Made by a program: the position numbers and the translations under genes
In this document: positions 55,011 through 64,000 of the stretch, one piece after another
How positions within the stretch are numbered: the stretch's first letter is position 1
Layout: each line of letters opens with the position of its first letter
From: Takakia lepidozioides
Lineage: Eukaryota; Streptophyta; Takakiopsida; Takakiales; Takakiaceae
Direction of reading: 5' to 3'
Length of the DNA: 64,000 bases
Assembly: GCA_030704615.1 (NCBI GenBank)
Contig: CM060733.1
Coordinates: 13,392,001 to 13,456,000, forward strand
Notes under the pieces: generated by a model
Databases searched by the model: none
What the model saw: the letters and a program-made list of their open reading frames with translations, nothing else
Told to the model about the DNA's origin: nothing

Positions 55011-56321
55011 TCAGATTCCCAATGTGAAAGTGGGAGCCCAATCAGTAGTGGGGAGCATGGATGTGTGTGATCCCCTCTCCTCTGAAGAGATTTCCCTTCC
55101 ATCCTGCTCCCACAGGCGAGCATGTGATCTTGAATTTCCTGTTGTGGCGACTTTCCGCTGCTTCATTGGAGAGTGTCCTGTCTGCCTGGTGAATCCAATC
55201 TGACAGGAACTCCTTGCAGACCTTCCTTCTAAGCCAACTTCCTTACAAAGTTTGCTGGTAGGTTGTTTCTGGCTGTTATCTTCAGATGTATGGCCATCGG
55301 GGTTCCCTTGCTTTGCTCGTTTAGGATGGTTGAAGCCTACTGCTTGTCGATGACAATGGATAGCATACTTAGGTGCATCAGTGCGGTGCACAGAGTCATC
55401 ATCAGGATTTTTGACCTGATGCCGTAATGGGACTTTAAATGTAGTCCTCAGTTTTGCCTTTTTCTTGGTGAAGCCCTTAGCATCATCCATCGTGGGAACT
55501 TGCACAAGTGAAGGTTTGATGATCTGAAGAGCCAAGTTGTGACACACCGCCACATCCTCGCCATCTTGCTGTCCAGAATATGTCTTTTTCAGATTTTCCA
55601 AGTTAGAACCTACGCGGCCTAGTCGGTTGCGGAACTGGTCAAAGACATCAGTTGAGCTTGCATTGATGCTGGGGAGTTTGAGGAGGCCTTGGAGTCCCGA
55701 CTCATCATCAGGATTTTTCAACTCATGCCGTAATGGGACTCTCAATGTAGTCCTCAGTTTTGCCTTTTTCTTGGTGAAGCCCTCAGCATCATCCATCGTG
55801 GGAACTTGCACAAGTGAAGGTTTGATGATCTGAACAGCAAAGTTGTGACGCACCGCCACATCCTCGCCATCTTGCTGTCCAGAATATGTCTTTTTCAGAT
55901 CTTCCAAGTTAGAACCTACGCGGGCTAGTCGGTCGCGGAACTGGTCAAAGACATCAGTTGAGCTTACATTGATGCTGGGGAGGTTGAGGAGGCCTTGGAG
56001 TTCCAACTCATCATCAGGATTTTGGACCTCATGCCGTAATGGGACTTCCAATGTAGTCCTCAGTTTTTCCTTTTTCTCGGTGAAGCCCTCAGCATCATCG
56101 ATCGTGGGAACTTGCACAAGTGAAGGTTTGATGATATGAAGAGCCAAGTCGTGACACACCACCACATCCTCGCCATCTTGCTGTCCAGAATATGTCTTTT
56201 TCAGATTTTCCAAGTTGGAACCTATGCGGGCTAGTCGGTCGCGGAACTGGTCAAAGACATCAGTTGAGCTTACATTGATGCTGGGGAGTTTGAGGAGGCC
56301 TTGGCGTCCTGACTCGTCACC
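55011..56321 (-). CDS. Exon with three 102-residue tandem repeats (unknown protein, C-terminal)
   Basis: A 1311-base exon that opens after an acceptor (AAAACGCAG) in phase 0 and runs to a stop at 55011. It holds three full copies, plus the start of a fourth, of a 306-base unit. Each unit reads GLLKLPSINVSSTDVFDQFR, DRLARVGSNLENLKKTYSGQ, QDGEDVAVCHNLALQIIKPS, LVQVPTMDDAEGFTKKKAKL and RTTLRVPLRHEVKNPDD. The repeats are nearly identical, so the expansion is recent, and all keep the frame, which suggests selection for an open protein. The tail after the repeats is Ser/Arg/Gln-rich. I do not know the family. It continues the two small exons to its right. Confidence 0.7.
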   Translation of the reverse strand, partial: GDESGRQGLLKLPSINVSSTDVFDQFRDRLARIGSNLENLKKTYSGQQDGEDVVVCHDLALHIIKPSLVQVPTIDDAEGFTEKKEKLRTTLEVPLRHEVQNPDDELELQGLLNLPSINVSSTDVFDQFRDRLARVGSNLEDLKKTYSGQQDGEDVAVRHNFAVQIIKPSLVQVPTMDDAEGFTKKKAKLRTTLRVPLRHELKNPDDESGLQGLLKLPSINASSTDVFDQFRNRLGRVGSNLENLKKTYSGQQDGEDVAVCHNLALQIIKPSLVQVPTMDDAKGFTKKKAKLRTTFKVPLRHQVKNPDDDSVHRTDAPKYAIHCHRQAVGFNHPKRAKQGNPDGHTSEDNSQKQPTSKLCKEVGLEGRSARSSCQIGFTRQTGHSPMKQRKVATTGNSRSHARLWEQDGREISSEERGSHTSMLPTTDWAPTFTLGI

Positions 56322-56474
56322 CTGCGTTTTAGAGGAAAGAATTTGCTTTCACCCACATCACAAGTTTAAGGACATGCTTTGTAATAGATAAAGCGGTGTT
56401 GGTGTACTAAGCATCTACCAAACAGAACATTTGTGCGCATTAATTTCCTACAGGGAGAGACTAAATATGGTCAC

Positions 56475-56553
56475 CTTGATAAGCTGAAGCAATAGCTGGC
56501 CTCCTTCTGTGGCCGAGAGATTCTCAACATCTTCGTATTCTTCAATCAAATCC
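56475..56553 (-). CDS. Small exon before the 102-residue-repeat exon
   Basis: The exon lies between CTTGCAG and AAG then GTGACC. It reads DLIEEYEDVENLSATEGGQL then LLQLIK, and its one-base and zero-base phases fit the exons on either side exactly. Confidence 0.75.
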
Positions 56554-56995
56554 CTGCAAGCAGACACTACCATGTCATGTAATTAGCAATGATTTCAAGC
56601 TTTGGTCTCGATGAATTGGTTACTTTGGTAACATGTGCAGTAATATCAACTGGGTGACGAAAAACGGAGCTATTTGGATCCTAAAAATTGTGTTAATCAC
56701 ACCAAAAACCAATAGCCCCCATTCAACTTCATCAGCCTCGAGGGCAGCAAATGTGAGTGGCAGACGTCTATACAACATAGTGTTGCCAGTGATGCAGCAG
56801 GATGACCAGGGATTCACACTCTGATAAATAGATTCAACAACTGGCATCTCCTGAAAGATGCAACATGAGGAATGCCACCGTTACAAAGAGGATTCTACCC
56901 ACTCTGTTCAAATGATGGAGAAAAACTTCAAGACAAGAAGTCATAGAGAAGCTTCTACGTTTTGGTTATCAGATCAAGAGGACGTACCGGAGGTT

Positions 56996-57123
56996 AGTGC
57001 AGTCTTTGCCGTAGTGGCGTCGTAGGTAGTCCTCCATCATAGACCAACCCATCCTCACACTCTCATCAAACTTTACTCCCCAGTGTGCTGTCCTATCACC
57101 ACATACCTCGCAAATCACACGAC
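56996..57123 (-). CDS. Exon with CxxC, same gene as the repeat exon
   Basis: It starts after TTTTCCAG and ends CTCCG then GTACGT. It reads RVICEVCGDRTAHWGVKFDE then SVRMGWSMMEDYLRRHYGKD and CTNLR. CEVC with later His and Cys could be half of a small zinc site. Its end phase fits the next exon (56553). Its start needs one base from an upstream exon. The nearest candidate (62486) supplies two, so an intermediate exon is missing or unseen. Confidence 0.7.
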
Positions 57124-57959
57124 CTGGAAAACCGAAGCATATGCCAGTTCAAACTTGCAAATCAATATACCATGCAACAGAAGGCTGGAAGTCCTGAAGA
57201 CTTTCTCGAAAATGTAATAACTTCTTACTTTCCTTACGGCATTGCTCAAGTTGGACTGTTTTATGTTCTGAGCAGCTGGCATGAGCACACCACATGATGG
57301 GGATAATGACATCTCTATCTGATGAAATCCCAATAACACAAGGTATGAATCAAAGATCAATACAGTAGGAAATGCCAAAGACAAGAACATGATAGTCTTG
57401 CACTATCTCACAGAAAAGCCAGAGTACCCATCGCAGGTGATGAATAGAATGCCAAGAGCCTATGTAAGACTACAGCAAAGGTGTTGGAAGTCATATGAAA
57501 GAAGCCCAACATGCATAATAGTCTTATCAAACATTTAGACAAGTTCACATGATAACAACTGCGGTCCAGTTTTGGCAACAACAGATCTGGCAATCAATGA
57601 CAACACTCACCCATTGTGCTAGATAGAAATTGAGTTCTGTGTGTGTCGGAGTGGGAGTAATGGCCGAAGGAGTATAATTTGTACCCTTCCCAGAAGTCCT
57701 GTACACTGATGCACCAGAACATGAGTCATGACACTGATGTGGAAGCTATTTGCACCTTGAGAATGTAAGCAATGACACATCCGTGACAATGTAGGCAACA
57801 TATAGAGGGAGTTTGTGGATTTGTTGGGGAGCACTGAAGTACATTATTAGTAAGTAGCTTCTATGGTGCCCTGTCTGCCACAAGGTAGTGTGCTGTGAAC
57901 AACAGTTCCTGCAGCTGCTACATAGACTGTTACTTCAGGACATGGCTTTGTCCGCCCCC

Positions 57960-58092
57960 CAACACTGTACTTGTCTCTTGACAGATTCTCCATCCCTGGC
58001 GGATGCCTTCAACTATGAGGACTGAAGTGGTCTAACGTATTACCTGCATGAGGCATTCCACCCTCGTGTAACAATGGCGTAGTTTTCATTTA
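57960..58092 (+). mobile_element. LINE 3' end fragment
   Basis: The stretch CTTCAACTATGAGGAC and ACCTGCATGAGGCATTCCAC corresponds to CTTCCACTATGAGGAT and ACCTGCACGAGGCCTTCACC at 62009-62070, just behind the ORF2 of the large LINE. It is therefore the 3' end of another copy lying directly before that LINE. Confidence 0.6.
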
Positions 58093-58363
58093 TATGGCTC
58101 TCCAAATTGTCTTCTGTTTGTTCGTCTATTGTATCCCTGGACCCTTCGGGCATCCTGTGGATGTGATAAATTTCTCTTCTCTAAGTTTCTTTCTTTCTAT
58201 GGCTTGTTTCTGTGGTTCTTTGTCCTTTTACATGTATCCAGTGGGCTCTTTAAGACTTTCTTTGTGTCTATTTGCCCAAGGTTCTCTTTGAAGCATCATT
58301 TAAAGTGACTTGTAGATTTATGGGTGTGGTGGCTGGTTCTTGTCGCCCCAACTTTCTTTCTTT

Positions 58364-58383
58364 CCTAAACCCTAAACCCTAAA
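58364..58383. repeat. Short telomere-type repeat
   Basis: CCTAAACCCTAAACCCTAAA is nearly three units of the plant telomere repeat (CCCTAAA). It stands exactly where the open frame of the LINE begins. Confidence 0.85.
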
Positions 58384-58404
58384 GCCCTTAACATCAGGGT
58401 CACT

Positions 58405-58764
58405 GTGAAGCTAGGGAGCCTTGCTGAGGGGGACCCTCTTGACGCTGCCACCAGCCTTATTCAGCAAAACCTTGCTCTACCACGGGGCGCGAGTGGCATT
58501 GAAAGGGCTTGGCGTGCAAAGCACAAAGTCCTCTTCATTAGATTCAAGGACAAGGGTGATCGGGATAGAGTCCTCAGGCAGAGGCCTCAATTGAGAGGTC
58601 AGGGTATGTACCTCAACGATGACTTGACCCCTTTGCAATACAACGCCATGCGGGTGCAACTCTTGCAGCTTAAGCAAGCTCGAGCTCAGGGGCACTATGC
58701 CGTGTACCGAGATGGGAGGGTAATTGTCCGGGAGCACGAGTGTCGCCCCTCTAGCTCTAAATAG
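58405..58764 (+). pseudogene. LINE ORF1-like nucleic-acid-binding fragment, 5' truncated
   Basis: It reads LGSLAEGDPLDAATSLIQQN, then SGIERAWRAKHKVLFIRFKD, RDRVLRQRPQLRGQGMYLND and DLTPLQYNAMRVQLLQLKQA. The RRM-like strand pattern and the charged helical end are typical of the C-terminal part of ORF1 proteins of L1-like and related plant LINEs. There is no ATG in a suitable place; the frame is open only from the telomere-type repeat, so the N-terminus is missing. ORF2 follows after about 50 bases. Confidence 0.6.
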
Positions 58765-58814
58765 GGGTTGGGGCACCATGAGACCAACGCTCACATGTAC
58801 ACTTTGGCTCATGG

Positions 58815-61800
58815 AACTGTAATGGCTTGTTGTGGAGCCACCCCCAAGAGCTTCTAGATATTCTTTCCAAGTGTGATGTTCTTTTTCTTTTGGAAACTCA
58901 TGCGTACGAAGGAAAGAACCCCCCTTTTATTCTCGGTTATAGCGTTCAGTCAGTGATTCGTCCACGTACAGGTCTCAAAGGATCTAGAGGTGTGGGTTGT
59001 TACTTTGTTGACTGGCTTCTCCCACTTATCTCCTTCCCATACAAAGACCCACTGGCAAGGTACATTTGGTGTCACATTAAAGGCTACAACATCTTGTTGG
59101 CGGGATGTTATTTTGCTCCGGCTGCATCTCTGCACAGTGGCCTACATATTCGAACAAATTCACCATATGTTCCATTGGAAGACAATATGGCCCGTCTCAC
59201 ACAGACATTTTCTTGGTTGGAGATTTCAACGCCCGTACTGGATCACTACAGGCCCCCACCTTCAACCACACGGATCCTCTACACATCCAACGCTCGCATA
59301 CGGAATTGGAGAGGCAAAGTGTAGATTCCTCTTGCGAAATCACAAGCTACGGTCACCATCTACTCAAGTTTTGTGAAACTCGGGGGCTTGCCATTTACAA
59401 TGGAACAACCAACTTCAAATCCTCCAGCCAGTTCACTTGCCACACGTACAAGGGCCAAAGCGTGGTTGACTATCTCTTGGGGGAGCCCCAACAAGTATGA
59501 TAGAATAAGCTCCTTTTACATCACGAGGTACCCGGATTCTGATCACTCTTGCCTTTCCTTTGCATTTCCTTCCATCTCCCTCCCCGTGAGGATTCCCTCT
59601 GCTTCTCTTCCCTTACACCCACGTATCCACTTTAATACCCCTTTCTCTCACTTACACGACGCCGAGTATGAAACATACCTGGCGTCAACCCTCCCTTCCA
59701 TTCTACATCTACCATCTCCTAACGACAAGGCTACACATCTTACTCAAGCCCTTTGGGACTCAGCCCTGCGATCCTTTCCCGTCACCCTTCCATCTACCTC
59801 CTCACCCTTGTCCACTCGTCGTTACGCACCATTTTATGATGAGGAATGCAAGACTGCTAGACGTCACATCAATCTTTACTACTTGATACCAATTCTTCTC
59901 CAGAGTCCACTAATCTTGCTCTTAAGCACTATAAGTCCCTCATTAGATCAAAAAAGCGAGCCTACACTATCAAGTTGCAATCTTCTTTCCTTGCTAAAAT
60001 CAGATTTTCTCCTCGTTCTTTTTGGTCCCTCCTTAAACCTCATAGAGACCCTCCCCCAATCACTGACATTCACGTCTGGCATGAGTATGCACAGTCTTTG
60101 TACCATTCCCCAACCCAAACTCCTCTCTAAACCCCTTCACTTCTCTCTCTTTACTACGGCCAATGTCAGTAAGGCAATCAAGAAGCTGCAAAATGGCAGA
60201 GCAGTGGACATTTCAGGACTTCAGAGTGAATTCATCAAGCATGCTGCACCTACTCTAGCCCCTTTTATAGCTAACCTCTTCAATGAGGTGGTGCAACGGG
60301 GCTTTCCAACAGAGTGGACAAAGAGCATCATCCACCCACTTTTCAAGAGTGGTGACAGGCTCGCACCAACAAACTATCGTACTATCATGGTGTCCTTGTT
60401 ACTTGCTAAACTGTTTGGGGCATTAGTGGCCATGGAACTGGATGATTGGGCTGAGTCCTCTCGCATTCGTGCTGAGGGACAGGCTGGTTTCCGTCGCAAC
60501 AGATCCACTATTGACCACATCGTCACTCTTCAGGTTATGGTGGAAAGTGCACGCTATGACAAAAGAATGGTCTATGTTTGCTTCGTGGACTTTCACAAAG
60601 CCTTTGATTCAGTTCCTCGGGACCTACTCTTCCAACGGCTCCATAGAGTGGAAGTCCCTCCAGACATCCTTTGTACCATCTCTTCTATGTATGAGATTGT
60701 CACTGGCATGGTCAACGTCGCTGGTGAATTCTCAGCCGAGGTCCACAGCAACATTGGAGTCAAACAGGGCTGCCCCCTTTCACCTACCCTGTTCGGGATC
60801 TACATTGACGCCTTGGAGAATTACATATCAAAAAACCATGGGGTTGGGGTACCATTGGATGGGGGACCAACCCAATCAGATCTCCTCTACGCTGATGATG
60901 TTGCCCTTTTGGCACAATCCCCGGTCTTCCTGCAACACCATCTCAAAATTTTGGAACAGTTCTGCAAAGACTATGGGATGCAAGTCAATCTTAGCAAGAC
61001 CAAGATCATGGTCTTCAATGGCCAGGCTGATCGTAGATTCATCTTCAACCAGCAGGAAATTGAGATTGTGAAATCATACCGGTACCTGGGTCTGGTTATC
61101 CACTCCCCCAAGTTTCACTTTGCAGCCACTGCCTTGGATAGATTGACTAAAGGTAAGGCGGCCTCCGTCCGCCTTCAGGCCAAATGCAAGCAAATACAGC
61201 TGCGGCATCCCCCGACCAAAAAGTGGCTGTTTCACACCATCGTCAGCCCTGCTACCATCTATGGTTGTGAGTTCTGGGCACCTGGTGTCCCTGTCTCCTG
61301 GTGGGAAAAGAATTTGGAACCATTACAGTCATCTTTTCTCCAAGCAATGCTTGGCGCCAGGAGCACAACTCCATCTCAGATCCTAGGTGCAGAGTTCGCA
61401 TGTGTACCATTGCAATCTGAGGCCCTCTTCCGGCTTACAATCTTTCTCCATAGATTGCAGGCCCTTCCACCCAAAGGGCTAGTGGCAAGGGCCCTCACAA
61501 CATCTATGAGGCTCAAAGCTGCAGGTTTCAGGAACTCCTGGTATGCTCGAGTGGACAGTTTATTTCAACGTAACGGACTTTCTACTGCTTTCCTATTACC
61601 AATGAATCCAGATGAGGTGGACATCACATCCAGACATGACCGCAACAGACTCATTAGGAGAGAGCTTATGGAATTACATGTCAAGAGAACTTGGAAGCTA
61701 CCCAATCTCACGACAAAGCTCCACTTCTATCGAGAGACATTCTTGGTGCTCCGCGATGATAGAATCTTGAGACCAAATTACCTTTCAGCACCCTTATCTC

Positions 61801-61997
61801 CTTCCCTCCTGAGGGCATTTGGGCGGTTCAGGGTGGGTTCCCACAACCTACGGATAGAGACTGGCAGATGGGAAAACCTGCAATGGGAGGACCGCCTATG
61901 TTCAGCTTGCATAGGGCGCAGCAAGGAAATTGAAACTGAAGAACACTTCTTCTTCTACTGCCCTCTATACTACGAGATCCGTGGGAGATTCCACTGA
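58815..61997 (+). pseudogene. LINE ORF2: AP endonuclease and reverse transcriptase, four frameshifts
   Basis: The endonuclease starts GSWNCNGLLWSHPQELLDIL and LLETHAYEG, shifts near 59200 to DIFLVGDFNARTG and SVVDYLLG, then shifts near 59490 to PDSDHSCLSF (SDH-type). Between about 59890 and 60110 the true sequence is in another frame (SLIRSKKRAYTIKLQSSFLA). From there the reverse transcriptase is whole: EGQAGFRRNRSTIDHI, FVDFHKAFDS (motif A Asp near residue 406 of the frame starting at 59373), GVKQGCPLSPTLFGIYIDAL, YADDVALLA (YADD 506-509). The C-terminal CSAC...HFFFYC zinc-knuckle-like part follows, with a stop at 61997. The indels kill the element, but the polymerase half is young-looking. 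Confidence 0.88.
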
Positions 61998-62340
61998 AAC
62001 TCTCACTGATGTCTTCCACTATGAGGATAAAAAATGCTTGGCAGCCTACCTGCACGAGGCCTTCACCCTTAGACAATCGCTAGAACATTAATTGTGGTTT
62101 CTGGATTTGTTCCTCTCTCATGTTTTCTTCCATTTTGTCCCATAAGCTCTATGAGCTTTCCGCGGACGTTATAAAGCACCATTTCATTCATTTCATTTCT
62201 TTCTTTCGGATGTTATAAAGTACAGTACCATTTCATTTCCTGTTTTCTGTTTACCTTTCTCCCATAAGTTCTTTGAGCTTTCCGCAGACATTATCCTCAC
62301 AAGGCTACGGCATACGTTGTCTTATGAGTACGTTTTATCA
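61998..62340 (+). mobile_element. LINE 3' UTR with end-region phrase
   Basis: After the ORF2 stop come decayed coding remnants (CTGCACGAGGCC). Two copies of a TTATAAAG..ACCATTTCATT phrase with a following ATAAGYTCTWTGAGCTTTCC follow. At 62298-62331 the phrase CACAAGGCTACGGCATAC with CTTATGAGTAC appears, shared with the other LINE at 31991. Confidence 0.55.
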
Positions 62341-62485
62341 CTCACAGACAGTAAGAGATCACCTCAAGTGTCTGACACATATATGTGAGTGTTTGTGTGT
62401 ATCCTATAGTGTATGCCTGAACAGTTAGAGATGCCAAATAAATGCCCAACAACTGTGTAAAGTTTCCTTTCAAGAATGATTTCAC

Positions 62486-62654
62486 CTGAACTTCACAGCT
62501 TCAAGAGCTCTTTCCATCTCCTCGGAGCAGAGATAAATGTCCTCCATCACCGCCGTGTTGCTTTTGACGTTGGTGAGAATCTCTCCACCATCAACTTCCT
62601 CATCAATAGTGAGACTAATCTGACTGGCTCCACTGGCCCCGACAGAGGCCTCTT
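62486..62654 (-). CDS. Exon downstream of the helicase C-terminus
   Basis: It starts after AAATACAG and ends TTCAG then GTGAAATC. It reads EEASVGASGASQISLTIDEE then VDGGEILTNVKSNTAVMEDI and YLCSEEMERALEAVKF. It is acidic and helical. Its phase joins exactly with the exon to its right (ends with one base, G, plus AA). Confidence 0.7.
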
Positions 62655-62848
62655 CTGTATTTGAAAATTTCAAGGATCAGTAACATGTGAAGAAAACTTC
62701 AAACATCATGCAGTCAGGCTGCTTCAGGATTGGTGGACACGTAAAATCTTGAATGCATGCTGCTCTAGGCACTTATTCTTGTGCTGAAAGAATTAGAGAG
62801 CATCTCTCAACATCTGCACTATCAATAAGTAAAACACATTGGTGATAC

Positions 62849-63087
62849 CTGTGATACTTTCTGAGACTGGAAAACTAGAGTTTGTTGTTACACAAGTCTC
62901 TCTCTCGTCATGATGGTCACCGCTCAAGCTTGGCAATAGATTAGAAGTGCAAGTCTCCAATGCAGATAGAAATTCTTGTGCTTCACGCGGGGTAGCAGCC
63001 CCCACATGTGGGACACTTTTTTTGTCTGCAGGAGTCGTATGAAGTTGGGTCTTCAGAACTGATGCTGGCTTATACGATAAGGGAGTG
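62849..63087 (-). CDS. Linker exon after the helicase C-terminus
   Basis: The acceptor is GACAG at 63088 and the donor ACAG then GTATCACC at 62849. It reads TPLSYKPASVLKTQLHTTPA, DKKSVPHVGAATPREAQEFL and SALETCTSNLLPSLSGDHHD. It is Ser/Thr/Pro-rich and probably disordered. The first base completes the AG left by the helicase exon at 63504, which ties the two together. Confidence 0.65.
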
Positions 63088-63503
63088 CTGTCATGGCCCA
63101 CAACCCAGAGTCATATACATATCATGATCTTACCACTTCCACGACATAGAACAGCTGACCATCAAAACAGCAGCTAAACAGTGACACTTAATCACAAACC
63201 TTTGCTCCCATCCGAGGAAGACATAATGCCGAGCTACGTAGCATCAGTACAGTATGAGGCAGCCACAATAGACCCAAAAATAGCTGATCCATTCACGGTA
63301 AATATTTAGGGTAGTGCCATTTTCTCCCCACCTCTCACACACCGTAAGCAAAATGGAGGTTGATTATTAACACAAAGCACCTTTGGGCTGGAATAGAACT
63401 CAAGCCAACAGAAACCCTGTGTACCTGAATTTAGGGATTTGCAAACAGTTGGTCCCAGTGTTGTGAAATTGACTTAAACATGCTCACTACAGTGGTCACA
63501 TAC

Positions 63504-63659
63504 CTTCTGACATTTCGCAAGAGCTGCGCCCATAGGGTATCCTTTTGGAGATTAGCAGCCTTTCCGATGATGATAAGGTGGTGGCGTGCCCTTGTGAGTG
63601 CCACATTAAGCCGATGGGGAGACGCCACAAACCCAACACCATTCGTCCGGCAGCAAGAC
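63504..63659 (-). CDS. SF1 (UPF1-like) helicase C-terminal exon
   Basis: Between GTGGCAG and AGAAG then GTATGTG the minus strand reads SCCRTNGVGFVASPHRLNVA then LTRARHHLIIIGKAANLQKD and TLWAQLLRN. RLNVALTRAR with a following hydrophobic strand and IG is motif VI of SF1B helicases (UPF1, SEN1, IGHMBP2, ZGRF1 group), which carries the arginine finger. S-C-x-R-x-N before it is the strand leading into that motif. In the family these proteins unwind RNA or DNA using ATP. The rest of the helicase must lie to the right of this window. Which member it is cannot be told from one exon. Confidence 0.8.
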
Positions 63660-63910
63660 CTGCCACGGCTACCACTCCTCAAAAGGTTGACATAAGAGCA
63701 TCTCAACAAATAGCAACTCTTTGCAAAGCACTAGATAATAGAGTTCTAAAGATCACTTCATCTCCTATTGCATACAACTTTGTGGTAGACAGCACATGCA
63801 AGCATCCTATCTTTGATCCTCCAATCATTCCAGAGCTATACATGACCATTGGCATGCCCCTTTGACAACTTACTTGAATCCCACTTCGCCCAAGTCCTGT
63901 AAAAGACGGT

Positions 63911-63946
63911 CGGGGGGGGGTGGGGGGGTGGGTTTGGGGTGGGGAA
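63911..63946 (+). other. G-run tract (G-quadruplex-capable)
   Basis: Four or more runs of at least three G (about nine, seven, three, four and four) occur within 36 bases. The tract lies on the plus strand, in the 5' direction from the helicase exon of the minus-strand gene (in an intron of it). Confidence 0.7.
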
Positions 63947-64000
63947 GTAGACTGGTGTGGTAGTCAAACAGACCAATGGAGCAAATTTTGATTGTATAGA

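Noticed and set aside
59890-60110. Middle part of the long frame 59373-61997 taken as real ORF2 protein
   Set aside because: In this stretch the frame is hydrophobic nonsense, while another frame carries typical LINE sequence (SLIRSKKRAYTIKLQSSFLA). The long frame only stays open by chance between two indels.
63200-63224. Possible first exon (MSSSDGSK) on the minus strand with a GTTTGTG donor
   Set aside because: Its phase does not fit the following exon, whereas the helicase exon at 63504-63659 fits exactly, so this is taken as intron.
63670-63865. Plus-strand segment KVDIRASQQIATLCKALDNR and what follows
   Set aside because: It is of fair composition but has no recognisable family. It overlaps the intron side of the helicase exon and is too short to call.

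Overview
This is nuclear DNA from a land plant. The evidence is spliceosomal introns with GT..AG ends, a complete five-exon mitochondrial CBSX3 gene, an intronless plant RING-H2 ubiquitin ligase, abundant PLS-type pentatricopeptide (PPR) relics, a plant CACTA (En/Spm) transposase with TNP2, DUF4218 and DUF4216-like parts, and two non-LTR retrotransposon (LINE) families. The number of decayed PPR and OSB copies and the repeat density suggest a large-genome seed-free plant (fern, lycophyte or bryophyte). The species cannot be fixed from the sequence.

Layout. 0.3-5.9 kb: a decayed multi-exon minus-strand gene of unknown family with a C2HC-like zinc finger. It lies in blocks of a short word (CAGACTG / CAGTCTG) whose orientation flips from block to block; the blocks end near 7.8 kb in a GC-rich tract. 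8-14.8 kb: no gene seen, apart from one copy of a dispersed repeat. 14.8-16.7 kb: the RING-H2 gene. 17.7-18.3 kb: two orphan exon candidates. 18.4-23.6 kb: PPR and OSB-like relics on the minus strand, including a tandem array with a period of about 375 bp, plus a CACTA end inserted in a LINE fragment. 23.66-36.9 kb: CACTA material. It has a left-type terminus, a minus-strand TnpA/PTTA-like gene that carries an FCP1-like HAD domain, an interval of scrambled LINE fragments, and an apparently intact three-exon TNP2-type transposase. 37-44.9 kb: more OSB-PPR chimeric relics and a minisatellite of about 15 units grown from part of a PPR motif. 45-50.4 kb: small repeats, a SINE candidate, the second copy of the dispersed repeat, and an 819-bp element with TTAA on both sides and 17-bp inverted ends. 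50.5-53 kb: CBSX3 on the minus strand. 55-63.7 kb: exons of one or two minus-strand genes (SF1 helicase C-terminus, then exons with compatible phases, then an exon of 102-residue tandem repeats). A frameshifted LINE of about 3.6 kb sits in the long gap between those exons.

Two loci look like working host genes (RING-H2 and CBSX3), and the helicase/repeat exons may be a third. Most of the rest is transposons and decayed duplicates of organellar-type genes. CBSX3 and the PPR and OSB families all act in organelles in known plants, but nothing here shows that these loci work together.
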